Notes: a model not told the origin generated them from the letters alone. A stretch of 49,864 nucleotides of DNA from Chitinophagales bacterium (GCA_015654595.1 JAATGQ010000205.1:1-49864); one strand, 5' to 3'; counted from the stretch's first letter, positions 33,305 to 42,651 are shown. A program made the numbers and translations.

Positions 33305-33721
33305 ATGGAAAAGTTGTATACCACCAAAGCAACCGCCACAGGCGGCAGAAACGGCCATATCACATCCACAGATGGTCTCCTCGACATCGACGTTCGTATC
33401 CCCCAATCAATGGGCGGCCCCAAGGGCGACCACCTCAATCCTGAAACATTGTTTGCCGGCGGTTACGCCGCTTGCTTTGACAGCGCATTGGGCCTTATCT
33501 CGCGCCTCGAAAAAGTCGATGTCGGCACTACACACGTCACGGCTGAAGTATCTATCGGCAAAACGGATAACGGCGGCTTTGCCCTGGAAGTAACGCTCGA
33601 AGTGGAGATTCCCGGCGTAGACCACGCAAAAGCAGTAGAACTGGTCAATAAGGCTCACGCCGTTTGCCCCTACTCCAATGCAACCCGTGGAAACATCCAG
33701 GTGAACCTCATTGTAAAATAA
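33305..33721 (+). CDS. ohr: Ohr, organic hydroperoxide reductase
   Basis: 138 aa from ATG 33305. The OsmC/Ohr fold shows both catalytic cysteines: C57 in LFAGGYAACFDSAL and C121 in AHAVCPYSNATRGN; the catalytic Arg is R15 in TGGRNGHI. It reduces fatty-acid and other organic hydroperoxides using lipoylated carriers. Confidence 0.95.
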   Translation: MEKLYTTKATATGGRNGHITSTDGLLDIDVRIPQSMGGPKGDHLNPETLFAGGYAACFDSALGLISRLEKVDVGTTHVTAEVSIGKTDNGGFALEVTLEVEIPGVDHAKAVELVNKAHAVCPYSNATRGNIQVNLIVK

Positions 33722-33735
33722 TGATTACCTCACAG

Positions 33736-33766
33736 CGAGGCCGCATTAGGCGGCCTCGTTTCTATT
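33736..33766 (+). terminator. Terminator of ohrR-ohr
   Basis: CGAGGCCGC (33736-33744), loop ATTAG, GCGGCCTCG (33750-33758), then TTTCTATTTT. Starts 15 bases after the ohr stop. Confidence 0.85.
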
Positions 33767-33915
33767 TTGAATGAAAAGTAAAGCTATAACGACACCCGCA
33801 CCTTCATGTAGGTTCTCAGCCATACCCGGCGCTCTCTTCCTTGCTTTTGTACTTAATACGTTACACGGATAGACAAACAAATCTTCCGTAAGCAAAAAAA
33901 TGTCGGCTCCGGCAA

Positions 33916-33945
33916 TTTGGTTTAACTGAATTTTTTATACTTTTG
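33916..33945 (+). promoter_or_regulatory. Bacteroidota promoter with no annotated gene downstream
   Basis: TTTG (33916-33919), 18-bp spacer, TACTTTTG (33938-33945): a good match to the TTTG / TAnnTTTG -33/-7 pair. It points right into a gap that has no plus-strand gene but does have a terminator, which suggests a small transcript. Confidence 0.6.
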
Positions 33946-33949
33946 CACT

Positions 33950-34060
33950 CGGAAATGCTGATCTGTGCTTTTGCACAAAAAACACCACCACCTGTTTTAG
34001 TATTCTGTTCATTGTACAAAATATAGGGCCTCTTCTTTCGAACGAAGAGGCCCTTTTTAT
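33950..34060 (+). ncRNA. Candidate small RNA or mini-ORF transcript (~105 nt)
   Basis: Downstream of the promoter the transcript would contain a hairpin TGTGC-TTTT-GCACA, then a 23-codon ORF (33955-34026; MLICAFAQKTPPPVLVFCSL and three more residues), ending in the terminator stem GGGCCTCTTC/GAAGAGGCCC (34026-34053) and a T run. The hairpin lies within the ORF, so either the RNA or the Pro-rich peptide could be the product. No match to 6S, 4.5S or tmRNA is apparent. The same stem probably also terminates the minus-strand RlaP genes. Confidence 0.45.
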
Positions 34061-35112
34061 TTCCAGCCATTAGTATAAAACGCTTCTCTCAGCCTCACCA
34101 GCAACACCTCCGCCTCCTTCATATCCGGCATGTCCGGCAGATCGGCCACAGCGTAAGCCGCTGCTATCCGCTCCATTCGTTCATCGGCCATACCCATCAG
34201 CTCGTCATATGTATATCTGCCCGATCTGATCCCCAACAGAAATTCCCGGTCGGCGCGTTTGACCACGACTCCGCTGCCCCTTGCAATTTCTTCCGCCATG
34301 CTAAGAAGGCGGATCGTATGCATCATATTCTTAGCATCATACTGCTGGCCATGTGCCATAGTGCTTTGATAGCGCTCTTCATTCCGCTCACCCACCCATT
34401 GCCAATACTCTGCGTACTCTTTACAATAAATAGAGTAGGCATCCTTGTTGAAGTAAAGAACACCTAATGGCTCTGCGTTTCTATCCATCACGCTCAAGCT
34501 GACGTCATTAGCTTCCTCACTCGAGACGATACCCCTGCCCTCCGCGTAAACCAGGTAAGCATCCCGAAAATGATCAAGCTGGGTCAATCCGCAATTTTCC
34601 TGTTTAAGCCCATTCAACCGAAGCCACTCCACCAGCCCGATCGTCCTTTTATCCTTTACAACCCAACAAAAATCGATCACCAATTTGCGCTCTTTTTCAA
34701 AAGAGCGATTGATCTTTTTATTGAGTCCCCTGGCTTTTTTGATCTGGCTCCTGGCATAGCCGGCAAAAGTATCCAGACACAATTTTGACAGGAAGTCTTC
34801 GGGTCGTATAAGATCCATCAGGGGATGACGGTATAAAATGCAATCCTGCGGCGTACTTAATAATTCCAGGATATTGGGGTTGTTCTTTGTCAATAACTCG
34901 ACAAACCTTTCCACTTCGAAGAAGACTTCGTCATTGCTTTCATTGTTGACTTGCGGAGTATAGGTCAGACCGTAAAACTCCTGCTGCGGAAGAACAAAGA
35001 CGCCCTTTATATCCGTATCCGATGTTGGCAATGCGAGATTATAAGCCTTGCTGCCGCTGACGCACTTCAATAATAAGTGCCGAGGTTCATTCATTAACTG
35101 CTCAAAGGTCAT
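34057..35112 (-). CDS. RlaP-like nucleotidyltransferase (PF10127 type), second of pair
   Basis: 351 aa. CVSGSKAYNLALPTSDTDIK is the GSxxY/W-x-x-x-x-SDxD nucleotidyltransferase motif, with catalytic Asp pair SDTD; VFFEVERFVELLTKNNPNIL and PLMDLIRPEDFLS are also typical of the family. RlaP proteins are linked to RNA repair and accompany RNA ligases in some genomes; no ligase is present here. It overlaps the upstream paralogue by four bases (ATGA), so the two are translationally coupled. Confidence 0.8.
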   Translation of the reverse strand: MTFEQLMNEPRHLLLKCVSGSKAYNLALPTSDTDIKGVFVLPQQEFYGLTYTPQVNNESNDEVFFEVERFVELLTKNNPNILELLSTPQDCILYRHPLMDLIRPEDFLSKLCLDTFAGYARSQIKKARGLNKKINRSFEKERKLVIDFCWVVKDKRTIGLVEWLRLNGLKQENCGLTQLDHFRDAYLVYAEGRGIVSSEEANDVSLSVMDRNAEPLGVLYFNKDAYSIYCKEYAEYWQWVGERNEERYQSTMAHGQQYDAKNMMHTIRLLSMAEEIARGSGVVVKRADREFLLGIRSGRYTYDELMGMADERMERIAAAYAVADLPDMPDMKEAEVLLVRLREAFYTNGWK

Positions 35113-35864
35113 AGATCAATATACTTTCTGAACAACAGATCCAGCCGGGCCGTATCATGCTGTACCGGCTCGAGCGCATCCGCGATCTCTTTGAAGTTCA
35201 TCAGCGTGCCTTCTATCCATCGTTGCAGCAGCGGTATCGGCCGGATAGTCTCTTTTTCATCGGCATTCTTTTTTTGTTCCAGCAGTTTGTCCACTTCATA
35301 ATGCCAGTGTCCGTCACCAACCAGTGTCCGTAGGATCGGGAACTCCATCGGCGGAACACTGTTTTTTTCGATGATCCATCTGCAGGCCAGCGCCGGGCGT
35401 AAGGCATAAAAATATTTCTTCAACCGCACTTCCGGTCCCTGCATGTCGTTCTCAAAAACGTTCCTGGTCATCGATAAGTAATGATGACATCCCGCGCGAA
35501 GCGAAAAGAAATCGTTCATCATGCCCCTTAGCTCACCCGCAAAGCCAGCATCCTCCCGGTAAACAATAGGCGATTGCAGCCATTCATACAAAGGGCCGTT
35601 CGACTTCAAAAAAAGCTGCAGCGCCTTCCGGATGTCCCAGCCGTTGATATCCAGCAGACTGTTTACAGGCAACTCGATCACGTCCCTTCTCTCGCGGATA
35701 CTCAGATAACAATCACGCGGCTGGGCATAGATAAATCTTACGTCATAATCACTGTCCGTCGATGCAAAACCCCAGGCCCTGCTGCCCGACTCGCAGGCAT
35801 AGAGAATGCTGACGCCATATTTCTGTTCCAGCGCAGAAAGTTCTTTTACTATCTCTTCCTTCAT
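35109..35864 (-). CDS. RlaP-like nucleotidyltransferase, first of pair
   Basis: 251 aa. LYACESGSRAWGFASTDSDY is the classic PF10127 nucleotidyltransferase motif (GSRAWG...SDxD), followed by VRFIYAQPRDCYLSIRERRD. It is probably the promoter-proximal gene of a two-gene unit with the downstream paralogue. The shorter length suggests a different substrate or a partner role. Confidence 0.82.
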   Translation of the reverse strand: MKEEIVKELSALEQKYGVSILYACESGSRAWGFASTDSDYDVRFIYAQPRDCYLSIRERRDVIELPVNSLLDINGWDIRKALQLFLKSNGPLYEWLQSPIVYREDAGFAGELRGMMNDFFSLRAGCHHYLSMTRNVFENDMQGPEVRLKKYFYALRPALACRWIIEKNSVPPMEFPILRTLVGDGHWHYEVDKLLEQKKNADEKETIRPIPLLQRWIEGTLMNFKEIADALEPVQHDTARLDLLFRKYIDL

Positions 35865-36153
35865 AGTATAAAAATACCCTACTTCTAGTAATTTAAATCG
35901 TCAATAACTGGCAGCAACAACCGATACGCTATAATTTTCCCAACCAAACCTTACATGCGTGCAACCCTCCGACCGCTGGTCCTTCCTGAAACGTTTGACC
36001 CGCGGCTTTAACTGGATCAACCAATATCCGTACAACCCGTAGCGGGCCACGCCGCCCTTGCGTCTCAAAGCTCTTATCCAACCTGCGCACCTTGGCTGCC
36101 ATCACCAGCATTTGCCGCCTGGCCGTTCCCCCTTCCCGTCCCCGGCCCACCCC

Positions 36154-37656
36154 TCAATGCGGGATCAGCCGTATCTTATACGCCTGTATCTTACCCGGCG
36201 TCTCCGGCGTCAGCGAGAACCAGATTTCGATATTCGCCTTCTCCCCCTCCAGGATAAACGATGCGCGCATATTATTCTCCGGTCTGAGCTCTCCCGCACG
36301 GGTAATATTTCCGGCCCTCGTAAAGATATCGATCGTCTCCTTTCTCAGGCTTTCTTCAAAATAATCCAGCCAGAAATTATCGGCAAAGATATCCGAAGAC
36401 TTCGCTCCGTTCCAATGCGGCAGCAGCGCCAGCAGTTCCTTTCTACGCTGTATAAGAATGGGCGAGATCGCAGCAGGTCTCGGTTTTAAATGCGCCAAAG
36501 TTACCAGCGTATCCAGTATCTGCATATTGATAGCCGCGGCATTCGCATAGGTCAGGTTGCTAAAACAGATCACGCCGACGCCATAGTCTGTCAGCATCAT
36601 CCAGTTACTCCCAAAACCCGGAAGCCCGCCCGTGTGGCCGACCATCGTCCTGCCCTTACAATCTTTGGACCAGCGAAGTCCATAGCAGTAAGCAGAGGAG
36701 ACAGGACAGGTTTCTCCGCCGGGGTAGAAGCTAAAATTAGCATTCAGGTTATTAAACATCCAGGGCTGTTGCATTTCGCGTCGCGAAGAGCGTTTTAAAG
36801 GACCGTCTTCCGGATCGCTTCGGGAAGGCCAGGCCGACAATTGAAAAGCGACATATTTCGAGAAATCTTCGACCGTGGTGATCAATCCGCCCATCGCGCC
36901 GTATGCCCCGTCGTGCAGCAGCGGCTGCTCCACCCAGCCTTCATTCAACCAGCGATAGCCATGCGCCAGCTGTTCAGGTGGTACTTTACTATACTCCCAA
37001 TACGTCTGCGTCATTCCCAGCGGAAGCAGAATATGCTCCGAGATATACTTCTCGTAAGGCTGTCCCGTGACTTTCTGAATAACATAGCCCAGCAGCGTAA
37101 AACCCAGGTTGCTGTACTCATAAGCTATGCCGGGGCTGTTGGAGAACGAAAGCCCATTTTTGACCAGCGCCAGCAATTGCGCGTTGCTATCCGCCAGGTG
37201 CCGGTCTCCCCACGGGTTGTCTTCCGGAAAACCAGCCGAATGCGTCAGCAGGTTCCGGATCGTAATCTCCGGCGCATCCGAAGCCGGCCCCTTCTGTCCC
37301 TTTATCTCGGGTATATACAGCGAAACAGGGTCGTCCAGCCGCAGCTTTCCCGAATCCCGCAGCTGCAAGATCGCTACCGACACAAAGCTCTTCGTCATCG
37401 ACGCGATCCTGAAATCCGTCTTCACCCCTGCGGCCCCCCTTCCCTTCAACTCGCTAAAGCCCGTCGCACCGCTATACACCAGCTTTCCATTCACCACGAT
37501 CCCATAGGCCATCCCCGGCCAGTGATTCCGCTCCGCATAAGCCTTATACAACTTGTCGATCACCGGAAAAACATCCTCCAGCGACTTCTGCTGTCCCCTG
37601 CTAAACCCAACGGCCATGATCAAGACCAATACAATATAGACTCTCATCCACTTCAT
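36154..37656 (-). CDS. Secreted serine hydrolase (class C beta-lactamase / penicillin-binding fold)
   Basis: 500 aa with a signal peptide (MKWMRVYIVLVLIMAVGFSR). Active site: S86-x-x-K89 in IASMTKSF, Y181-S-N183 in YEYSNLGF and the third motif HTGG (VGHTGGLPGFG). The last ~130 residues form a small separate domain after the hydrolase core. The family includes peptidoglycan DD-peptidases, esterases and D-amino-acid hydrolases; the substrate cannot be told. Confidence 0.9.
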   Translation of the reverse strand: MKWMRVYIVLVLIMAVGFSRGQQKSLEDVFPVIDKLYKAYAERNHWPGMAYGIVVNGKLVYSGATGFSELKGRGAAGVKTDFRIASMTKSFVSVAILQLRDSGKLRLDDPVSLYIPEIKGQKGPASDAPEITIRNLLTHSAGFPEDNPWGDRHLADSNAQLLALVKNGLSFSNSPGIAYEYSNLGFTLLGYVIQKVTGQPYEKYISEHILLPLGMTQTYWEYSKVPPEQLAHGYRWLNEGWVEQPLLHDGAYGAMGGLITTVEDFSKYVAFQLSAWPSRSDPEDGPLKRSSRREMQQPWMFNNLNANFSFYPGGETCPVSSAYCYGLRWSKDCKGRTMVGHTGGLPGFGSNWMMLTDYGVGVICFSNLTYANAAAINMQILDTLVTLAHLKPRPAAISPILIQRRKELLALLPHWNGAKSSDIFADNFWLDYFEESLRKETIDIFTRAGNITRAGELRPENNMRASFILEGEKANIEIWFSLTPETPGKIQAYKIRLIPH

Positions 37657-37771
37657 AGATAAAATTGTAGGATCATGGTTCGCTTACTCTTCTCTTAAAT
37701 TCCTGACCTTCTCTAATTCAAGAACATCCACCAGATCGTTAGGCCGGTTAGCATCCTCATTTATTTACATC

Positions 37772-40252
37772 TTACCTCACCAACACCACTGTCCCCTTAT
37801 GGAATACCAGTTTCTTCGTATACGAGATCCCCTGTACCATCCACACATATGTATCCGCCGGCAGGATATTCCCTTTTATCCTCCCATCCCATCCATCTCC
37901 AATCCTGCTCGTCTCATATACCAGCTGTCCCCACCGGTTGAAGACCTTAAAGTAGATCAATGTTGATATCCCCACCGGTATCGGACGGAAGACATTATTC
38001 GTAGCGCCGCCTGGCGTAAATGCATTCGGAACAAAGATATCCGGACCGGTCTTAAACACCTTTACCAGCACCTGTCCATACCCCACACACCCATAGCTGT
38101 TAGTTGCCTTTATGTAATAGCGTACGGAATCCGTCTCCGCCGTATAGGCGCCAACAGGATCATACACATCAGGATTATCCAACCCAAGAGAAGGCGTCCA
38201 CAGAAAGGAATCCGGCGCATACACCGTCGTGTCATTGGAAGTAGCTCTCAACTGCAGCGGTTCACCGACAACAACAGCAGTATCATTCCCCGCATCGACA
38301 ATGATCTCCGGCAATACCCGGATATGGAAGGTGTCTCTTAACAAATTCGGACAGCCCTGGTTTTCGATATTCAGCACATAGTCGGTAGTCACCTTCGGCG
38401 AGACCGTAGACAAGATCGTATAAGGCGTCGCCGGCACCGTGCCGCTGTATGGCGGAGGCAAGGTCGGATCTTCCTGCCAGGAGTAATCCGTTCCCAGCTG
38501 TATAGTCGCCGATAACAATGCGGGAGTATTGTAACAGATAAGCGTGTCTGCCGGATCGATCGTGGCTTGCGGAAATGGCACATTCACAATATCGACGGCG
38601 GCAGGGGCGCTGAACTTGCTCGGACAAACACCGCTCTGCACCTGGACCCGATACTGCGTTATAGTGTTCAATGTTGCCGGAGGTTCATATACGGTGTCAG
38701 TGTTGGGCGGCGCAAAGTCAACCCATGTCGTTCTGCCGTCAACAGAAGACTGCCAGTTAACCGCCTCCCCGGTATTGTTGATCAGGGACAACTGCGCGTC
38801 CTTTGTCTGGCCAAGACAAAACTCCTCGGAAGAAGGCGTCAGCTGTCCCGGAACTGTCAGCGGATCTACGTGTACCGTATCCGCGGAAGCAGAATCGATA
38901 GCGCAGGAAGAACCGTTGCGAACAAGCGCCCTGTAGATCGTGCTGGCCGTAAGATTGGTTGCTGTGTATGTCGGGGTCTGGTCATCGATCGTCGTCCAGG
39001 TAGCCCCATTATCGGTCGTCGACAGCCAGTTCAATACAGAACCCCGGTTACCCGTCAGGTTGATGACCGAAGAGTTCGTTCCGGTACAAACTTCGCTGTT
39101 GGGAGCAAGCGAACCGGCGATGGTCGGCGGTTCAGTCGTCACACCAAGCGTCGCCGTCTGGTTGGCGCAGCTGTTTACTTCGTTAGCCGAAAGCACTCCC
39201 GTTGGTATCGTAGCAGGACTGGGAACCTTCACGGTGAGGATATTGCTGTCGACACCCGATAGGATCGTCCAGTCGCCGGGTACAGACCAGGAATAGGTCG
39301 CGCCCGCCAGCGCCGGAACAGAGTAGGTCAGCGTGCTGCCTTCACAGGGATCCATCGGACCGCTGATCTGCAAACCGCCGCAGACGTTACGGATCGCTAT
39401 ATACGAATAGGCAAAGTGACCGCCGGGTACACAGTTATCGGTCTCGAAGGTCAGCGTCACCGTTTGCCCCCGATAGGGGGACAGGTCGAAGGTAACCTCC
39501 GTCCAACCCTTGTACCAGACATCACGCAAATGCGGCGCATCGGGGCTGTTGGAATTCGGATCGGGGTTGGGAGAAGACAGCAGGCTGAGACGGAAACCAG
39601 CAGCCTTGGCCGCTGCTGAATCCAAAGGCTGCCCCGAAGTATGCTGCGTGCCGGAATTGCCCAGGGTCGGCAGATAATACTGCGGCGACGCGCACTGGAT
39701 CACCTTGCCGCCCGCGATAAGCGTAGCGGAAAATAAGGGCTGCTCGTTGGAATTGTGCGTCCCGTTCTCCAACACCATCGCATAAGCATAGGTCATAGTA
39801 TACGGAACGGTTGAAGGACCAGCAGGAACGCTTATCGCATAACTTACCCCACGCACATAGCCCCCGGCCGTACCGCCGTTGTTGCTTCTCGAAATATTGG
39901 TCGATCCCAGCTTTATCGAATTGGTATACACATAACCGTTGATCGTGGGGATCGTCTTAAAATTACCATATTGATCCGTAGTCGGAGAAGAGATGACCTG
40001 GATCCCCAGCTGACCAGGTAAATTATATTCATAGATCTGGCTGTTGCCGATCGTCCCCGAAGGCGCCGCCGTACTGCTATCGTATTTTAGGATCGTCGAA
40101 GCCGGATTGCCATTGGCATTATTACCCGTATAGGCCTCCCAGTGCGTGAGATTCCCCGTCTGCCAGCTGCCATTCAATGGACAGGTTTGATCCTGTGCAA
40201 AACCGGATTGAGAAAAGATAAGGACCCAAATAACAGGTAAAAGATACTTCAT
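37772..40252 (-). CDS. Secreted T9SS cargo protein with gliding-motility-type C-terminal domain
   Basis: 826 aa. Signal MKYLLPVIWVLIFSQSGFAQ. The middle (residues ~300-740) holds repeated Ig/PKD-like beta domains (GATYSWSVPGDWTIL, NWQSSVDGRTTWVDF, YSWQEDPTLPPP). The last ~85 residues, from GPDIFVPNAFTPGGATNNVF through FKVFNRWGQLVYET to GTVVLVR, are a CHU_C/type B T9SS signal, so the protein is exported by the type IX secretion system and probably held at the surface. It may be an adhesin or structural surface protein. Confidence 0.88.
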   Translation of the reverse strand: MKYLLPVIWVLIFSQSGFAQDQTCPLNGSWQTGNLTHWEAYTGNNANGNPASTILKYDSSTAAPSGTIGNSQIYEYNLPGQLGIQVISSPTTDQYGNFKTIPTINGYVYTNSIKLGSTNISRSNNGGTAGGYVRGVSYAISVPAGPSTVPYTMTYAYAMVLENGTHNSNEQPLFSATLIAGGKVIQCASPQYYLPTLGNSGTQHTSGQPLDSAAAKAAGFRLSLLSSPNPDPNSNSPDAPHLRDVWYKGWTEVTFDLSPYRGQTVTLTFETDNCVPGGHFAYSYIAIRNVCGGLQISGPMDPCEGSTLTYSVPALAGATYSWSVPGDWTILSGVDSNILTVKVPSPATIPTGVLSANEVNSCANQTATLGVTTEPPTIAGSLAPNSEVCTGTNSSVINLTGNRGSVLNWLSTTDNGATWTTIDDQTPTYTATNLTASTIYRALVRNGSSCAIDSASADTVHVDPLTVPGQLTPSSEEFCLGQTKDAQLSLINNTGEAVNWQSSVDGRTTWVDFAPPNTDTVYEPPATLNTITQYRVQVQSGVCPSKFSAPAAVDIVNVPFPQATIDPADTLICYNTPALLSATIQLGTDYSWQEDPTLPPPYSGTVPATPYTILSTVSPKVTTDYVLNIENQGCPNLLRDTFHIRVLPEIIVDAGNDTAVVVGEPLQLRATSNDTTVYAPDSFLWTPSLGLDNPDVYDPVGAYTAETDSVRYYIKATNSYGCVGYGQVLVKVFKTGPDIFVPNAFTPGGATNNVFRPIPVGISTLIYFKVFNRWGQLVYETSRIGDGWDGRIKGNILPADTYVWMVQGISYTKKLVFHKGTVVLVR

Positions 40253-40509
40253 CAGGTGTGCGAATAATGATTTTGATAGATTATCCGGCTTTTCCCCAGG
40301 ACATTATGATATAGGATCTGGAATATGAAAGTACGCTATTTTCCTACCACCACATAGCTCTATACCATACCATTACGAAGTATTTCGGCTAAGAGTTGAC
40401 CCCACCGCAGATATTATTTTTCCACAAATACAAATAATTGATTATCAGAATCAGCCAGCTTATATATCCTCTCTCCTTTAAAAGCTGCGCGCAGGCCCGG
40501 CTTCAGCAC

Positions 40510-41283
40510 CTACCAGCCGCCGTGCAAGCCGGTTTTCAACGCCTTCTGATACTTGCGCAGATCGAAGCTGTAAAGGAGGGGCGCTTTATGTGCTCCGCCC
40601 GTTCGCTTTTCGTCCAGGCAGCGCAAAATACCATAGGCAAACATTCTCCGCTGGAAATTCCGTCGGTCAAGCGGTTTGCCCAATATAGCTTCATATAATT
40701 TCTGCAGCTCAGGCAGCGTAAATTTGCGGGGCAGCAGGTTATACCCCACCGGCTGGTTGTTAAGCTGCGACCGGAGTACCGTCAAGGCAGTCTCCAGGAT
40801 CAGATCGTGGTCGAGGATCAGCGTCCCCCGGCCTTCCAGGTTGAACCAGCTGCAGGTGGCCGAAAACATATCCGGATGAGGATCAACCTCGGAGAACTCC
40901 ACCAGGGCATAAAACCCAACGCTGATAAAACGCTGTGCGAACCAGGCAGCCCGCGCCGAATCGATACCGATCCCTTCCAGGTGACGGGCCCTGTTGGCCG
41001 GATCGCTCCGCAGCGGATCACTAAAGACATGGAACTGCTGCAGAAAAACGTTCTCCAGCCCCGTCCTCTCCCTCAACGTGCGTATGGCTGCGGCTTCCAA
41101 CGTCTCCTCCTTCAATACGAACCCGCCCGGCAAAGCCAGCTGCTCCGTATTCCGGATCTTCAGCAGCAGGATCTTCAGCTGCCCGGCATGAAAACCAAAG
41201 ACAACACAATCCAGCGAAATATGCGGCAGAAAATCCGTCTCCGCCCTGCGCAGCCATTCCGTATAACTGTCCTCTGTTAGCAT
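40510..41283 (-). CDS. NUDIX-domain transcriptional regulator (NrtR/AraR type)
   Basis: 257 aa. Residues ~20-150 are a NUDIX fold; the box ([20 protein letters not shown]) lacks the expected REx2EE end, as in NrtR-family regulators that bind but do not hydrolyse sugar nucleotides. Residues ~160-250 are a winged helix ([34 protein letters not shown]). In Bacteroides, an NrtR-family protein (AraR) controls arabinose genes; the GH127 gene ~8 kb away makes that role possible here but not shown. Confidence 0.75.
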   Translation of the reverse strand: MLTEDSYTEWLRRAETDFLPHISLDCVVFGFHAGQLKILLLKIRNTEQLALPGGFVLKEETLEAAAIRTLRERTGLENVFLQQFHVFSDPLRSDPANRARHLEGIGIDSARAAWFAQRFISVGFYALVEFSEVDPHPDMFSATCSWFNLEGRGTLILDHDLILETALTVLRSQLNNQPVGYNLLPRKFTLPELQKLYEAILGKPLDRRNFQRRMFAYGILRCLDEKRTGGAHKAPLLYSFDLRKYQKALKTGLHGGW

Positions 41284-41344
41284 CCCTCAATAATAATACA
41301 ATTTTTCGAAGCTCATCCCGCGAACATCATCCGCCGCCGCCGCC

Positions 41345-41480
41345 ATCCGACTCAAACACACCGCAACCATTCGTCTCGAACACCGCAGCGTTCGTCTCAA
41401 ACACCGCAACCATTCGTCTCGAACACACCGCAGCCATCCGTCTCAAATACCGCAGCCGACGCCGCAAACACACCGCAGCT
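41345..41480. repeat. Intergenic tandem repeat, ~22-bp units (about six)
   Basis: Imperfect copies of CGTCTCRAACACCGCAACCAT follow each other with 21-24-base spacing between 41345 and 41480, between the NUDIX regulator and the HD gene. No frame stays open through it on either strand. The length is likely variable between strains. Confidence 0.75.
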
Positions 41481-41487
41481 GCCTCAC

Positions 41488-42162
41488 CTAATCATTATAA
41501 ACACCGGTTATCTCCTCCTGTATCCTGACGAGAAATTCACGGAGATAATCGGCGTTCTTCTGCGCCATCCGACGCCCCGTCGCAGTATTCATCAAAGAAG
41601 GCAACTTCAGCAACTTGATCTGAAAATGATCCAGCGCATACACCTGATCGTTAGGCTCCCGATTGATGGCCAGCGGGTCCTCAGGGTCGAACAGCTGCTG
41701 CCCAAGCTGCCCCGCCGTATAAAACACACGAGCAAGCCCGATCGCGCCAATAGCCTCCATCCTGTCAGCATCCTGCAAGATCTTCGCCTCGATCGTCAAT
41801 GGCGCCACGCCGGCAGAAAAACTATGCGCATGGATAGCATGCCTGACCGCCTCGGTCTTCTCTGCCGGCCAGCCTTTAAAATGATACGTCAATAACTCTA
41901 CGGTCTTGTCCGCGCTGAGCCGGGAGGATTCGCGCCTCTGTGGATGATTCTTTGGTAATGCGATCAGATCGTGAAAATACGCAGCGACTAGTAAAACTAC
42001 GGGGTCAGCAGGAAACCCTTCTTTCTCATTGATATACTCACATGTTTTCCACACTCTTTCAAAATGTCCGAGATCGTGGGCGCCATCTTGAATATGAGCA
42101 GTCCTGTTCTGCAAATATGTTGTAATTTGGTCTTTCCAGTCTGTCAATGTTGGAATGTTCAT
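41488..42162 (-). CDS. HD-domain phosphohydrolase (YedJ-like)
   Basis: 224 aa from ATG 42162. The HD metal motif reads H...HD...D: AHIQDGAHDLGHFERVWKTC, AAYFHDLIALPK, HAIHAHSFSAG and KILQDADRMEAIGAIGL, the signature of the metal-dependent hydrolases that act on nucleotides or phosphates. The start is preceded by TAAATTTG (42166-42173) three bases away. Confidence 0.85.
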   Translation of the reverse strand: MNIPTLTDWKDQITTYLQNRTAHIQDGAHDLGHFERVWKTCEYINEKEGFPADPVVLLVAAYFHDLIALPKNHPQRRESSRLSADKTVELLTYHFKGWPAEKTEAVRHAIHAHSFSAGVAPLTIEAKILQDADRMEAIGAIGLARVFYTAGQLGQQLFDPEDPLAINREPNDQVYALDHFQIKLLKLPSLMNTATGRRMAQKNADYLREFLVRIQEEITGVYND

Positions 42163-42165
42163 CTT

Positions 42166-42173
42166 CAAATTTA
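42166..42173 (-). promoter_or_regulatory. TAAATTTG -7-like box immediately before the HD gene start
   Basis: Same motif and same three-base spacing to the ATG as before the cyclodeaminase-ImmA gene. No clear -33 element; possible leaderless start. Confidence 0.3.
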
Positions 42174-42288
42174 TAATTTAGAAGAAACTATGTATCTAAG
42201 TGGACTGATTTATTTAATCACACGGTCCTGGAAAATCCAATAATACTACAACAGTCGTATTTTCAGTTAAATACCCAAATACAACCCC

Positions 42289-42525
42289 ATGTTTTCCTTT
42301 AAAAAAGGCCTGTTGGCCCTGGCATCTGGCGCATTGTTCTTCTTCCTCGTCCTGACTTCCGCCTGGTGGCTCGCTGCTGCTGCTGGAGGAGGGATCGTAT
42401 ACTACGCTGTTAAACGCTATCTCGCAAAGAAAGAGTTTATGAATGTAGAAGAAATTTCTGCTCCGGCTCGGTACTACAAGCCAGCACAGACCACACCTGC
42501 GCAAAAGACCGGCACGATCGGCTAA
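42289..42525 (+). CDS. Small membrane protein
   Basis: 78 aa. One or two hydrophobic helices (GLLALASGALFFFLVLTSAW, AAAAGGGIVYYAV) followed by a basic/polar tail (KRYLAKKEFMNVEEI). No recognised family. The tail would face the cytoplasm. Located alone between divergent genes. Confidence 0.55.
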   Translation: MFSFKKGLLALASGALFFFLVLTSAWWLAAAAGGGIVYYAVKRYLAKKEFMNVEEISAPARYYKPAQTTPAQKTGTIG

Positions 42526-42601
42526 CCCCCGCTGTCCCGTCTTAAACAATTAAGTACCCTGCTCCAAAGCCGCTGCCTTGGAACAGAAAAATTTTTGCCA
42601 A

Positions 42602-42639
42602 TGCCCCGATAAGTTATTTTTAATAAATTTATCGGGGCA
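42602..42639 (+). promoter_or_regulatory. Long hairpin in the 5' region of the ComF-like gene
   Basis: TGCCCCGATAA (42602-42612) pairs with TTATCGGGGCA (42629-42639); the loop carries an inner TTATT/AATAA stem. It ends 12 bases before the ATG at 42652 and has no T run, so it looks like a leader structure or small inverted-repeat element rather than a terminator. Confidence 0.5.
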
Positions 42640-42651
42640 GAAAGCAATTTT

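Noticed and set aside
33861..34070. Minus-strand ORF (69 aa) between ohr and the RlaP pair
   Set aside because: It runs through the promoter and terminator stem of the candidate small RNA and has no domain; low-complexity and likely spurious.
35929..36150. Minus-strand ORF (73 aa) after the serine hydrolase
   Set aside because: Basic, GC-driven composition without a recognisable motif, in the promoter gap of the RlaP pair.
42214..42549. Minus-strand ORF (111 aa) opposite the small membrane protein
   Set aside because: Antisense to a better ORF and Ser/Glu-rich from codon bias only.
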